DNA of 19,127 bases from Candidatus Elusimicrobium euhamitermitis (GTDB lineage Bacteria > Elusimicrobiota > Elusimicrobia > Elusimicrobiales > Elusimicrobiaceae), in NCBI GenBank assembly GCA_031254225.1, contig JAIRUU010000088.1:1-19127 (forward strand), written 5' to 3'. This document shows positions 7,929-13,865 of the stretch, in pieces. Made by a program: the position numbers and the translations under genes. The notes under the pieces are model-generated. The model made no database searches. It worked only from the letters and a program-made list of their open reading frames with translations, and was not told the origin of the DNA. Positions within the stretch are counted from its first letter, which is position 1; every line of letters starts with the position of its first letter.

Positions 7929-8546
7929 TTATTTTACGTAATATTTTTTAACAAAAACCTCGGGGTCAGGCATATATTCAACGGCTTCAAGCACTTTATC
8001 CAAATCCCAATTCCACCATTTAATCTCGCTTAATTTTTTTATTATATCTTCGGAAAAACGGTATTTTATAACTTTGGCCGGCACGCCGCCCGCAACTGCG
8101 TAATCCGGCACGTCTTTAACGACGACCGCGCCCGCGGCCACAATCGCCCCGTTCCCTATTTTAACGCCTGACAATATAACGGCGTTTGCGCCTATCCAGA
8201 CGTCATTGCCTATTACGATATCGCCTTTATGTTTTTTTGTAGACAGGTGCTCCAGGCGTTTAATTTTGTGACGCGGGATAAACGGGTAAGTTGATACCCA
8301 GTGCGCGTCATGCTCGCCCCCGCAGATTATATGCGTATTTTGCGCTATGGAGCAAAAACTGCCTATGGTAAGTTTTATTGAAGGGTCCCAGCACTGTATA
8401 AACGTCCCGTTGGAGTGCGAATATTTGCCGACGCTGATAACTGGATACGCGCTGCCGTTAAAAGACAGATTCATATTTTTAATCTCAGGCGGTTTATTTT
8501 TTTTGTTAAGCAGCATATTTTTAAATTTTTTTAATATTTTCTTCAC
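7929..8546 (-). CDS. CatB/Vat (XAT)-type hexapeptide-repeat O-acetyltransferase
   Basis: Left-handed beta-helix acetyltransferase using acetyl-CoA. Turns of the helix are seen in GSFCSIAQNTHIICGGEH and in IVIGNDVWIGANAVILSGVKIG, followed by GAVVVKDVPDYAVAGGVPAK. The His in CGGEHDAHWVSTYPF falls at residue 79 with the start chosen here, where xenobiotic acetyltransferases have their catalytic His. The open frame extends to an ATG at 8831, but that would overlap the divergent gene by over 100 bases and include its own promoter. The GTG at 8546 has GGGGA 5 bases upstream and gives 205 residues, normal for the family; an ATG at 8516 is a second option. In this neighbourhood sugar O-acetylation of a surface glycan is more likely than drug resistance, though the fold alone cannot distinguish them. 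It converges on ispD with a 9-base gap. Confidence 0.85.
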   Translation of the reverse strand: MKKILKKFKNMLLNKKNKPPEIKNMNLSFNGSAYPVISVGKYSHSNGTFIQCWDPSIKLTIGSFCSIAQNTHIICGGEHDAHWVSTYPFIPRHKIKRLEHLSTKKHKGDIVIGNDVWIGANAVILSGVKIGNGAIVAAGAVVVKDVPDYAVAGGVPAKVIKYRFSEDIIKKLSEIKWWNWDLDKVLEAVEYMPDPEVFVKKYYVK

Positions 8547-8603
8547 AAGAATCCCCGTAAAAACTTTTTTATTTTCCCAACCTGATAAAACCGAGCTTTT
8601 TTT

Positions 8604-8632
8604 ATAATACTTAATTCCAGTTACATTTGCAA
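8604..8632 (-). promoter_or_regulatory. Promoter of the acetyltransferase gene
   Basis: Minus strand: TTGCAA (8627-8632), a 17-base spacer, then TATTAT (8604-8609; 5 of 6 to TATAAT). The predicted start near 8597 gives a roughly 50-base leader before the GTG at 8546. It supports the shortened start, since it lies inside the longer open frame. Confidence 0.5.
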
Positions 8633-8642
8633 AAGTCTTTTT

Positions 8643-8657
8643 TGTAACGTCATTACA
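8643..8657. promoter_or_regulatory. Small inverted repeat in the divergent intergenic region
   Basis: TGTAA-CGTCA-TTACA has perfect 5-base arms and lies between the divergently transcribed acetyltransferase and pyruvyl-transferase-like genes, just upstream of the minus-strand promoter. It could be an operator, but 5-base AT-rich arms arise often by chance. Confidence 0.2.
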
Positions 8658-8715
8658 TGGTTTTGTATATTTTGTAAGATAACTATAGAAGATAAAACCG
8701 CGCTCCGGAGTTATT

Positions 8716-9795
8716 ATGGCAAATAAAATAAAAAATATTCTTTTTTCCGCCACGCGCCAGTGGAACCCGGGCGACGAATTTATTCTCTTCGGCTGTGAAA
8801 ATATAATCCGTTCTCTCGGCGTGGAATTCAATTCTGTTCTCTTTAACAGAAATCCCGAAGTCAGGCCTCTGAAAGCTTATCTTAATCCGTTCAGGAAAAA
8901 CGTAAAATCAAAATTTCTCTCTTCTGAAAAACTTAACGCTTTTTTGCGTCTGGGTTTTAAAGACAATTCTTTTAAAGACGACACTGACCCATCGTTTATA
9001 GACTACGCTGTTTTTGCGGGCAGCCCCGAGTTTGATTCCCCAAGGCTAAAAAGTATGTACCTCGCTATAAAAGAAAAAAATATCCCGTGCGCGTTTTTGG
9101 GCATAGGCAGCAAACCTTCGTCAAAAGATAAAGACGTTTTGAGCGTAATACAAAACGCCGCCGTTTTTACGGTGCGCGCGCCGTCTTTGTTAAGCCCCGC
9201 GGCGCCCGGCGCGGTTTATATGCCGTGTCCGGCGCTTTTCTCCACGGGCGTTTCATGCGAAAAGGAAGTGAAAGAGGTAAAAAAAATAGCGCTCGCTTTT
9301 GCCGTTTCGTCGGACATGACGCCGGCTTCAAACGGCATTAACCCTAAAATCTACGTTTACCAGTCTGAATTTTTTAACGCGGTAATAAATAAATTTAAAA
9401 CCGCGCAAGTGTGCATAGTATGCCACTATATAGACGAACTTCCATACGCGCATAAACTTTTCGGCGGCAGACAAATATTTTATTCTTATGACGCCGCGGC
9501 TTACAAAGAAATATATAAACAGTTTGACCTTGTAATTTCGCCGCGCGTGCACGCGGTGGGGATGTGCGCATCGCTCGGAATTCCAGGCATGGTAATTGCG
9601 CACGACTGGCGCGGCGAAACCGCGGACGGCTTTCTGGGCGAAAAAATATCTTTGGATACTCCTGCGGAAGACGCGCTTAAAGCGGTAGAAAAACTGGCGG
9701 CGCGGGCCGCGCAAAAAAGTTTAAATCTGGCCGCGCACAAACGGGAAACGCTTTTGAAATACCAAAATTTGCTCGGGCCGTTTTTCAAAAAATAA
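8716..9795 (+). CDS. Polysaccharide pyruvyl transferase family protein
   Basis: A 359-residue protein resembling the PF04230 family, which adds pyruvyl ketals to glycan sugars or performs other sugar transfers. Visible: the N-terminal nucleotide-fold motif NPGDEFILFG (17-26), a central GIGSKPSS glycine turn followed by FTVRAPSL, and the C-terminal donor-binding segment ISPRVHAVGMCASLGIP (about 274-290) followed by HDWRGE. It has no signal peptide or membrane helix. GGAG lies 5 bases before the ATG. It is followed after 34 bases by a GT9 glycosyltransferase in the same direction, and both probably act in cytoplasmic assembly of a surface glycan. The exact donor and acceptor cannot be inferred. 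Confidence 0.8.
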   Translation: MANKIKNILFSATRQWNPGDEFILFGCENIIRSLGVEFNSVLFNRNPEVRPLKAYLNPFRKNVKSKFLSSEKLNAFLRLGFKDNSFKDDTDPSFIDYAVFAGSPEFDSPRLKSMYLAIKEKNIPCAFLGIGSKPSSKDKDVLSVIQNAAVFTVRAPSLLSPAAPGAVYMPCPALFSTGVSCEKEVKEVKKIALAFAVSSDMTPASNGINPKIYVYQSEFFNAVINKFKTAQVCIVCHYIDELPYAHKLFGGRQIFYSYDAAAYKEIYKQFDLVISPRVHAVGMCASLGIPGMVIAHDWRGETADGFLGEKISLDTPAEDALKAVEKLAARAAQKSLNLAAHKRETLLKYQNLLGPFFKK

Positions 9796-9829
9796 ATTGC
9801 CGTAACTATTAAAATTATATACTTCTTAA

Positions 9830-10762
9830 ATGCTGAATAAAAACATTAAAATTCTTCTCTGCCGGCCGGAGGGCGCTTTGGGGGACGCGGCGCTTTCCTC
9901 CTGCCTTCCGCGCGAAATAAAAAAATATTATCCCGACGCGCAGATTGACGCGGTCTCTTTCGGCGCGGCGTTTTTATTTTTGGAAGGCTGCCAATATATT
10001 TCCGCTCTGTACCGCCTGCCGATAAGAACTGTTCTGCGCAAACACCAGCGCATACCGGAACTTTTTTTACTGGCTATAAACTTAAGAAAAAACAATTATG
10101 ATTTTGTAGTGGATTCTTCCACAATAAATTACCCAAGCTGGAATTTATTTTTAAAAACTGTCCGCAAGAACGCAAAGCTTATAACTCCGTTTAAAAAAGA
10201 AATCCCCGACGAATACAGAAACCGCGCCGAAGCCCTGACTCTGCGCGCCATAGGCATTGAACGGCCTGACGCGTCTCTTGATCTGCCTTCTGAGCCGGAC
10301 GCGGATATTGCGGAATATTTGAGAGAAAATAATTTGTCAGATTTTGTACTTTTCAATCCTTTTGCCTCTAAAGAGGCTAGGACAATAAGCCGTGAAAACT
10401 GCATTGTCTTAATAAACTTTCTGCGCGCGAAATGTTTAAAAACCCTTGTGCCGTACATGCCTAAACACAGGGAATTTATAAAAAATCTGCCGCCCGCGGA
10501 AAGCGTTTATTTTAAGGAAACAAAAAATATTTGGGAGCTTATAAGTCTTACGCAAATGTCCGCCTGCGTCGTAACTACCGAGACGGCGGCCGCGCACATA
10601 GCCTCAGGCTATAAAAAACCGACCGTTGCTTTTTACTGCCACAACAACAAACATTATCTGCCTGACAATCCCGCGGCTCATGTTGTTTTTACCGGCGTTA
10701 AAGAAGATTTTGATTTTCAGTCTTTTAAGGCGGCGTTTGAAAAACTGCCAGTATTAGTCTAA
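9830..10762 (+). CDS. Glycosyltransferase family 9 (heptosyltransferase-type) protein
   Basis: 310-residue GT-B fold enzyme. The N-terminal segment KILLCRPEGALGDAALSSCL is the GT9 opening (usually IKIRxxGIGDxLLATP), with Asp20 in the GD position. FVLFNPFASKEARTIS in the middle starts the second Rossmann domain, and TTETAAAHIASGYKKPTVAFY is the C-terminal donor-sugar site (usually TDTGxxHLAAAxGxPxVALF); here Glu replaces the usual Ser/Gly after the TT pair. Typical members add heptose or related sugars to LPS inner core, so this argues for a Gram-negative envelope. No convincing ribosome site precedes the ATG (ACTTCTTAA), so it may depend on readthrough from the upstream gene. The sugar specificity is unknown. 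Confidence 0.8.
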   Translation: MLNKNIKILLCRPEGALGDAALSSCLPREIKKYYPDAQIDAVSFGAAFLFLEGCQYISALYRLPIRTVLRKHQRIPELFLLAINLRKNNYDFVVDSSTINYPSWNLFLKTVRKNAKLITPFKKEIPDEYRNRAEALTLRAIGIERPDASLDLPSEPDADIAEYLRENNLSDFVLFNPFASKEARTISRENCIVLINFLRAKCLKTLVPYMPKHREFIKNLPPAESVYFKETKNIWELISLTQMSACVVTTETAAAHIASGYKKPTVAFYCHNNKHYLPDNPAAHVVFTGVKEDFDFQSFKAAFEKLPVLV

Positions 10763-10788
10763 AACACATACCTCTAACAGGTACCCGA

Positions 10789-10800
10789 TGCAAATTTGCA
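10789..10800. repeat. Perfect 12-bp palindrome downstream of the GT9 gene
   Basis: TGCAAATTTGCA is a perfect palindrome 26 bases past the GT9 stop and just before a weak promoter-like sequence (10812-10841). It could be a regulator-binding site for the transcript leading to licD. No second copy was seen in the window. Confidence 0.3.
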
Positions 10801-10811
10801 ATGTCAATTCA

Positions 10812-10841
10812 TTGTTTGGTAGTATTTAACTATATTAATAT
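10812..10841 (+). promoter_or_regulatory. Weak candidate promoter for the licD leader
   Basis: TTGTTT (10812-10817), an 18-base spacer, then TAATAT (10836-10841), in an AT-rich stretch. The match to consensus is only moderate. A transcript from here would begin near 10849 and include the whole structured region before licD. Confidence 0.3.
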
Positions 10842-10867
10842 TTGTGCAAGGAGAAACAAAAACATAA

Positions 10868-10885
10868 AAGCCGTAAACGCGGCTT
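10868..10885 (+). other. Small hairpin at the front of the licD leader
   Basis: AAGCCG (10868-10873) pairs with CGGCTT (10880-10885) around TAAACG. No U run follows on the plus strand, so it is not an intrinsic terminator for the GT9 gene; it may be part of the leader structure. Confidence 0.4.
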
Positions 10886-10908
10886 ATACTATAAAAATTT
10901 TAACTATA

Positions 10909-11089
10909 CAAGAATCAGATTATTTTAGGAAGCGCAAGGAAAGGCTTGCGCAGAGCTTGGCGGAGTAATCCGCATGGCAAATTCCAATCCAAAAATAATC
11001 GTTTATTCTTGTCCGTACTTTATTGTATGGACGGAAGCGACGATTACTAACGGGTTATTGGAATTGCCTAAGGTAAACGTCGCTTTTTT
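10909..11089 (+). ncRNA. Candidate structured leader RNA or small RNA upstream of licD
   Basis: This part of the 360-base gap is full of nested pairing. Fold A: CAAGAAT (10909-10915) with ATTCTTG (11005-11011), GATTATTTT (10918-10926) with AAAATAATC (10992-11000), then GGA (10928-10930) with TCC (10988-10990). This 19-bp interrupted stem closes a junction holding two hairpins: GCGCAAG/CTTGCGC (10932-10951) and GCGGA-GTAA-TCCGC (10960-10973), the latter with a GNRA loop. Fold B: 10976-10990 with 11053-11068 (14 bp, small bulges), TAATCGT (10996-11002) with ACGATTA (11040-11046), and GTCCGTAC (11011-11018) with GTATGGAC (11025-11032). Folds A and B share bases and exclude each other, and fold B also blocks the terminator at 11035. 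The layout is that of a riboswitch or attenuator. A free-standing RNA ending at the terminator is the alternative. It matches no RNA family I recognise. Confidence 0.6.
11035..11089 (+). terminator. Intrinsic terminator in the licD leader, probably conditional
   Basis: AAGCGACG (11035-11042) pairs with CGTCGCTT (11078-11085); after an A-A mismatch TTAC (11044-11047) pairs with GTAA (11073-11076). This gives 12 pairs around a 25-base loop, followed directly by a T run (T6 at 11084-11089). It ends about 35 bases before the first possible licD start, so unless overridden it would stop transcription into licD. Its 5' arm is also used by the alternative fold of the upstream RNA. Confidence 0.65.
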
Positions 11090-11122
11090 ATTTGCCTAAA
11101 AATTAATTAAGAAACAGAAACA

Positions 11123-12055
11123 ATGCGGGCTAAGAACAAATCCGACAAACGTAGAGCAAATTATATGATAAAAAAGAAATATAAAATAGCCGTTTATGCA
11201 GCTTTATTATTGCTAATAACACAGACATTGCTGCTTAAATTATGGTTAACCGCAGCGGCACTGCTGGTTTTTATAATTGCCGCCATGAATATCATAAAAG
11301 AGTACTCCCTGCTAAGAACAAAAAAACTTGAAAATATTGATTTTAAATCCAGTCTTATGCTAGAAAATATTTTTGAAACTTCAAAAATAAAACCGGCCAC
11401 CGGCAGAACGCGCGAATATCAGCTGCAAACGCTTGCCTTGTTGAAAGAAGTTTCAGCAGTCATGTTCCGATATAAAATAAACTATTGGCTTGATTACGGG
11501 ACGCTTTTGGGCGCGGTGCGGCATAAAGGATTTATTCCATGGGACGACGATATTGACATTTCCATGTTGCCGCGGGATTATGATAAATTCAAAGCATTAT
11601 TAAATAAAAATACGTTTCCTTTCAGCATTAAAGACAATGGAAGCACATCAATAAAAATAGAAAAAGGAAATGTATTTATGGATATTTTTTTATCCTATCC
11701 TGTTAAATTTATTTCAAGCGAAGAATTGTCTGAAATAAGAAAAAATTATGATAAAAACAAAAGAAATAATACGCGGGCAAAAAATGATGAAATTTTGAAA
11801 CACTATATAATTGACGCTGACAAACGCGAAGAAAAATATATTTTAATAAACTCTCTCGGCGCTTATCATGCCTGCCCGCGCAATATAATGCTTGCAAAAT
11901 ATAATGATATTTTCCCTTTAAAATATGGAGTATTTGAAGGTGAAGAATTTATGCTGCCTGCAAATCCTGATTTTTTACTAAAACAAGAATACACTTCGGG
12001 TTATATGTCGTTTCCATATGACATACTGGAAAGGCGGCATTTGAAAACCAGATAA
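11123..12055 (+). CDS. LicD-family phosphotransferase, membrane-anchored
   Basis: LicD/fukutin-type nucleotidyltransferase-fold protein that transfers a phospho-alcohol from a CDP donor to a glycan. The core motif is YWLDYGTLLGAVRHKGFIPW followed by DDDIDI (121-146 counting from the first ATG), holding the metal-binding aspartates. A hydrophobic N-terminus (about 21-57) should form one or two membrane helices, so the enzyme is membrane-anchored with the catalytic domain probably cytoplasmic. Two starts are possible: 11123, and 11165 (dropping 14 basic residues); neither has a strong ribosome site. The gene is clearly AT-rich (the 60 bases from 11701 contain 12 G/C), unlike the core genes, which suggests acquisition by transfer. 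The cytidylyltransferase that follows after 43 bases makes CDP-glycerol the likely donor; CDP-choline or CDP-ribitol are alternatives. Confidence 0.85.
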   Translation: MRAKNKSDKRRANYMIKKKYKIAVYAALLLLITQTLLLKLWLTAAALLVFIIAAMNIIKEYSLLRTKKLENIDFKSSLMLENIFETSKIKPATGRTREYQLQTLALLKEVSAVMFRYKINYWLDYGTLLGAVRHKGFIPWDDDIDISMLPRDYDKFKALLNKNTFPFSIKDNGSTSIKIEKGNVFMDIFLSYPVKFISSEELSEIRKNYDKNKRNNTRAKNDEILKHYIIDADKREEKYILINSLGAYHACPRNIMLAKYNDIFPLKYGVFEGEEFMLPANPDFLLKQEYTSGYMSFPYDILERRHLKTR

Positions 12056-12098
12056 ACACATGACCAACGTTTTATTATTTATATAGAAAGCACGCATT

Positions 12099-12491
12099 AT
12101 GAAAACTATTTTAACCTACGGCACTTATGATTTACTGCATACCGGACATATAGAATTATTGCGCCGCGCAAAAGAACTCGGCGATATTCTTATAGTTGGT
12201 CTTTCCACTGATGAATTTAATGCAGAAAAACATAAACAAGCTGTTCTCAACTATTCAGACCGCAAAAAAATTTTAGAAGCCATACGCTACGTTGATAAAG
12301 TTATCCCCGAAGAATTCTGGGAGCAAAAAATTTCCGATGTTAAAAAATATAACGCGGATGTTTTTGTCATGGGACATGACTGGGATGGGAAATTTGATTT
12401 TTTAAAAAAATATTGTAAAGTAGTTTATCTTCCGCGCACGCCGTATATTTCCACAACGCAAATAAAAACCAAAATAAAATTCAAAAAATAA
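12099..12491 (+). CDS. tagD: Glycerol-3-phosphate cytidylyltransferase (TagD/GCT-like)
   Basis: Makes CDP-glycerol from CTP and glycerol 3-phosphate. The 130-residue length is almost that of Bacillus TagD. It shows the nucleotidyltransferase signature HTGH (14-17) in YGTYDLLHTGH, the STDEFN and RKKILEAIRYVDKVIPE segments, MGHDWDGKFD, and the C-terminal CTP-binding RTPYISTTQIK (family RTxxISTT). This agreement along the whole length distinguishes it from other small cytidylyltransferases. It follows licD in the same direction and shares its AT-rich composition, so the pair looks like a module: TagD makes the activated glycerol-phosphate, LicD transfers it. In a Gram-negative this would decorate a surface polysaccharide or lipid rather than build wall teichoic acid. 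No strong ribosome site (AGAAAG). Confidence 0.92.
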   Translation: MKTILTYGTYDLLHTGHIELLRRAKELGDILIVGLSTDEFNAEKHKQAVLNYSDRKKILEAIRYVDKVIPEEFWEQKISDVKKYNADVFVMGHDWDGKFDFLKKYCKVVYLPRTPYISTTQIKTKIKFKK

Positions 12492-12532
12492 TCTGCGGCG
12501 GAAATTATTTTATAAATTAAAGCCGGTATTTT

Positions 12533-13591
12533 TTACAAGCTCAGATTTTTAAGTTTTTCTTCAAGGCGCAGTTTGCGCAGGTCTTCCAGAATTTCGTCTA
12601 TGCGGCCTTCCATGATTTCCGTCAGGTTATGATAGTTCTTGTCCGTTCTGTGGTCAGTCACGCGGGACTGCGGGAAGTTATAAGTGCGTATTTTTTCGCT
12701 TCTGTCGCCGGTGCCGACCTGGCTTTTGCGCGCATCGTAAATTTCTTTATTTCTTTTTTCTTCTTCCATCTGGTAAAGTTTGGCGCGCAGCATGTTCATC
12801 GCCTTTTCGCGGTTGGCGCCCTGGCTGCGCTCCTCGCGGCAGCTTACGACCACGCCCGTCGGTTTATGAATAATACGCACAGCGGTTTCAACTTTATTGA
12901 CGTTCTGCCCGCCCGCGCCGCCGGAACGGCAGGTTTCAAGTTCCAAATCCGCGTGGTTAATCTGAATGTCCACCTCTTCCGCCTCCGGCATTATGGCGGC
13001 GGTAACCGTGGAGGTGTGGACGCGGCCGCTGGCCTCGGTGTCCGGCACGCGCTGGACGCGGTGGGTGCCGGCTTCGTCACGCAGCCAGGAATACGCCCCG
13101 TCCCCTTTTATAAACATGCTGGCGTATTTGCAGCCTTTCATGCCTGTCGGAGTATATTCCAAAATTTCAGTTTTCCATCCTCTGCTTTCCGCAAAACGCT
13201 GGTAGACGCGCAGCATTTCGGCCGCGAAAATGGAGCTTTCGTCCCCGCCCGCGCCCGGGCGTATTTCAAGATAAATATTTTTGTAATCATTAGGGTCCGG
13301 CGGAATTACGAGGACGCGCAGTTCCGCCTCAAGCCGCGGCGTTTTGGCCTGCAGTTTTTCAATTTCTTCCGCGGCCATTTGCGACATTTCTTTGTCCGAG
13401 CCGTCTTTGATAATTTCCTGCGCGTCTTTAATTCCTTTTAACGCGCTTTCAAGTTCAAGTCCCTTTTCAACTATCGGACGCAGAAAAGCGTGGCGCTTGG
13501 ATTTTTTCTGCAAATCCGCGCCCGACAGATTACCCGACGACATTTCGGCCTCTAAATTTTTAAATTCTTCAAGATATTTGCTTATGTCCAT
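12533..13591 (-). CDS. prfA: Peptide chain release factor 1
   Basis: Recognises UAA and UAG stop codons and triggers peptide release on the ribosome. The 352 residues include the coiled N-terminal domain (1-95), EIRPGAGGDESSIFA (109-123), the codon-reading PxT motif as PDT (183-185) within HRVQRVPDTE, and the peptidyl-transfer motif GGQ (227-229) in SGGAGGQNVNKVETAVRI. The PxT form and GRVHTS stretch identify RF1 rather than RF2 (SPF). GGAG lies 9 bases upstream of the ATG. The GGQ glutamine is the target of PrmC, encoded about 6 kb away at 5851 instead of next to it. A 41-base convergent gap separates it from tagD; only a weak 4-bp GCCG hairpin with a T run is seen there. Confidence 0.97.
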   Translation of the reverse strand: MDISKYLEEFKNLEAEMSSGNLSGADLQKKSKRHAFLRPIVEKGLELESALKGIKDAQEIIKDGSDKEMSQMAAEEIEKLQAKTPRLEAELRVLVIPPDPNDYKNIYLEIRPGAGGDESSIFAAEMLRVYQRFAESRGWKTEILEYTPTGMKGCKYASMFIKGDGAYSWLRDEAGTHRVQRVPDTEASGRVHTSTVTAAIMPEAEEVDIQINHADLELETCRSGGAGGQNVNKVETAVRIIHKPTGVVVSCREERSQGANREKAMNMLRAKLYQMEEEKRNKEIYDARKSQVGTGDRSEKIRTYNFPQSRVTDHRTDKNYHNLTEIMEGRIDEILEDLRKLRLEEKLKNLSL

Positions 13592-13629
13592 TTATTAGAA
13601 CTCCGTCTATATTAGTGATGTATCTTCCA

Positions 13630-13806
13630 ATCTTTTTTCCTCTCCCTCAGAGGGAGAGGACACAGGTGAGGGTTTTGTACACAACATGTACACAAATATA
13701 TGCGCTGTTCCAGTTGAGAAAACTCGGCGTAACCATGGAACTTTTTCCCCCACTAAAGCTTACCCCTCACCCCAACCCCTCTCCCGCAAGGGGCGAGGGG
13801 AAAGAT
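13630..13806. mobile_element. MITE-like element built from dispersed GC-rich inverted repeats
   Basis: Two related ends in inverted orientation flank about 100 bases. The left end has a perfect hairpin CCTCTCCCT/AGGGAGAGG followed by GGTGAGGG; the right end has CCCCTCACCCCAACCCCTCT then CCCGCAAGGGGCGAGGGG. The outermost bases also match as inverted repeats (ATCTTT at 13630 and AAAGAT at 13801-13806). Translated, the ends give PLPQRERTQVRV and PHPNPSPARGEG, peptides I know from spurious ORFs of a very widespread bacterial dispersed repeat. The interior holds the repeat TGTACACAA twice and a GTTCCA/TGGAAC inverted pair, but no coding frame. No clear target-site duplication was found. Confidence 0.6.
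13677..13698. repeat. Pair of 9-bp direct repeats inside the MITE-like element
   Basis: TGTACACAA occurs twice, two bases apart (period 11), and the pair also reads as an inverted repeat TTGTACA/TGTACA. Two copies are too few for an array; the spacing of one helical turn would suit a protein-binding site or a transposase site. Confidence 0.4.
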
Positions 13807-13816
13807 GTCAAAAACA

Positions 13817-13854
13817 GCAAGGCATTTGCGTAACCCGTTACGCAAATGCCTTGC
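13817..13854 (-). terminator. Terminator of the synthase-PPTase-carboxyltransferase operon
   Basis: GCAAGGCATTTGCGTAAC (13817-13834) and GTTACGCAAATGCCTTGC (13837-13854) are perfect reverse complements separated only by CC, so the tip must open as a loop. On the minus strand it follows the carboxyltransferase stop by 11 bases and is followed by TGTTTTT, as expected of an intrinsic terminator. The stem is unusually long and perfect. Confidence 0.8.
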
Positions 13855-13865
13855 GAATAAAACGG

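Noticed and set aside
7918..7933. AT-only palindrome between ispD and the acetyltransferase as a bidirectional terminator
   Set aside because: AATAAAAATTTTTATT lacks any GC pairs, so a stable terminator stem is unlikely; it is probably just A/T runs.
10848..10866. AAGGAG sequence suggesting a small leader peptide gene before licD
   Set aside because: No ATG, GTG or TTG follows at a workable distance, so a leader peptide is not supported.
10909..11089. Identity as a known RNA (T-box, tmRNA, 6S RNA, RNase P RNA, c-di-GMP riboswitch, group I or II intron)
   Set aside because: Conserved cores of these classes were looked for by eye and not found; the branched domain does not resemble the 6S single-bubble fold.
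12492..12532. Terminator between tagD and prfA
   Set aside because: Only a 4-bp CGGC/GCCG stem with a distant T run; too weak to call.
12629..13441. Long plus-strand frame (270 codons) opposite prfA
   Set aside because: Antisense shadow of prfA; GC-rich third positions keep the opposite frame open. It has no family motif or ribosome site.
13677..13698. Short direct repeats suggestive of an array (CRISPR or iteron)
   Set aside because: Only two 9-bp copies with a 2-base gap; no spacers or further units.
13615..13833. 72-codon frame containing PHPNPSPARGEG
   Set aside because: It crosses the MITE-like element; this peptide is a known signature of translating a dispersed non-coding repeat.
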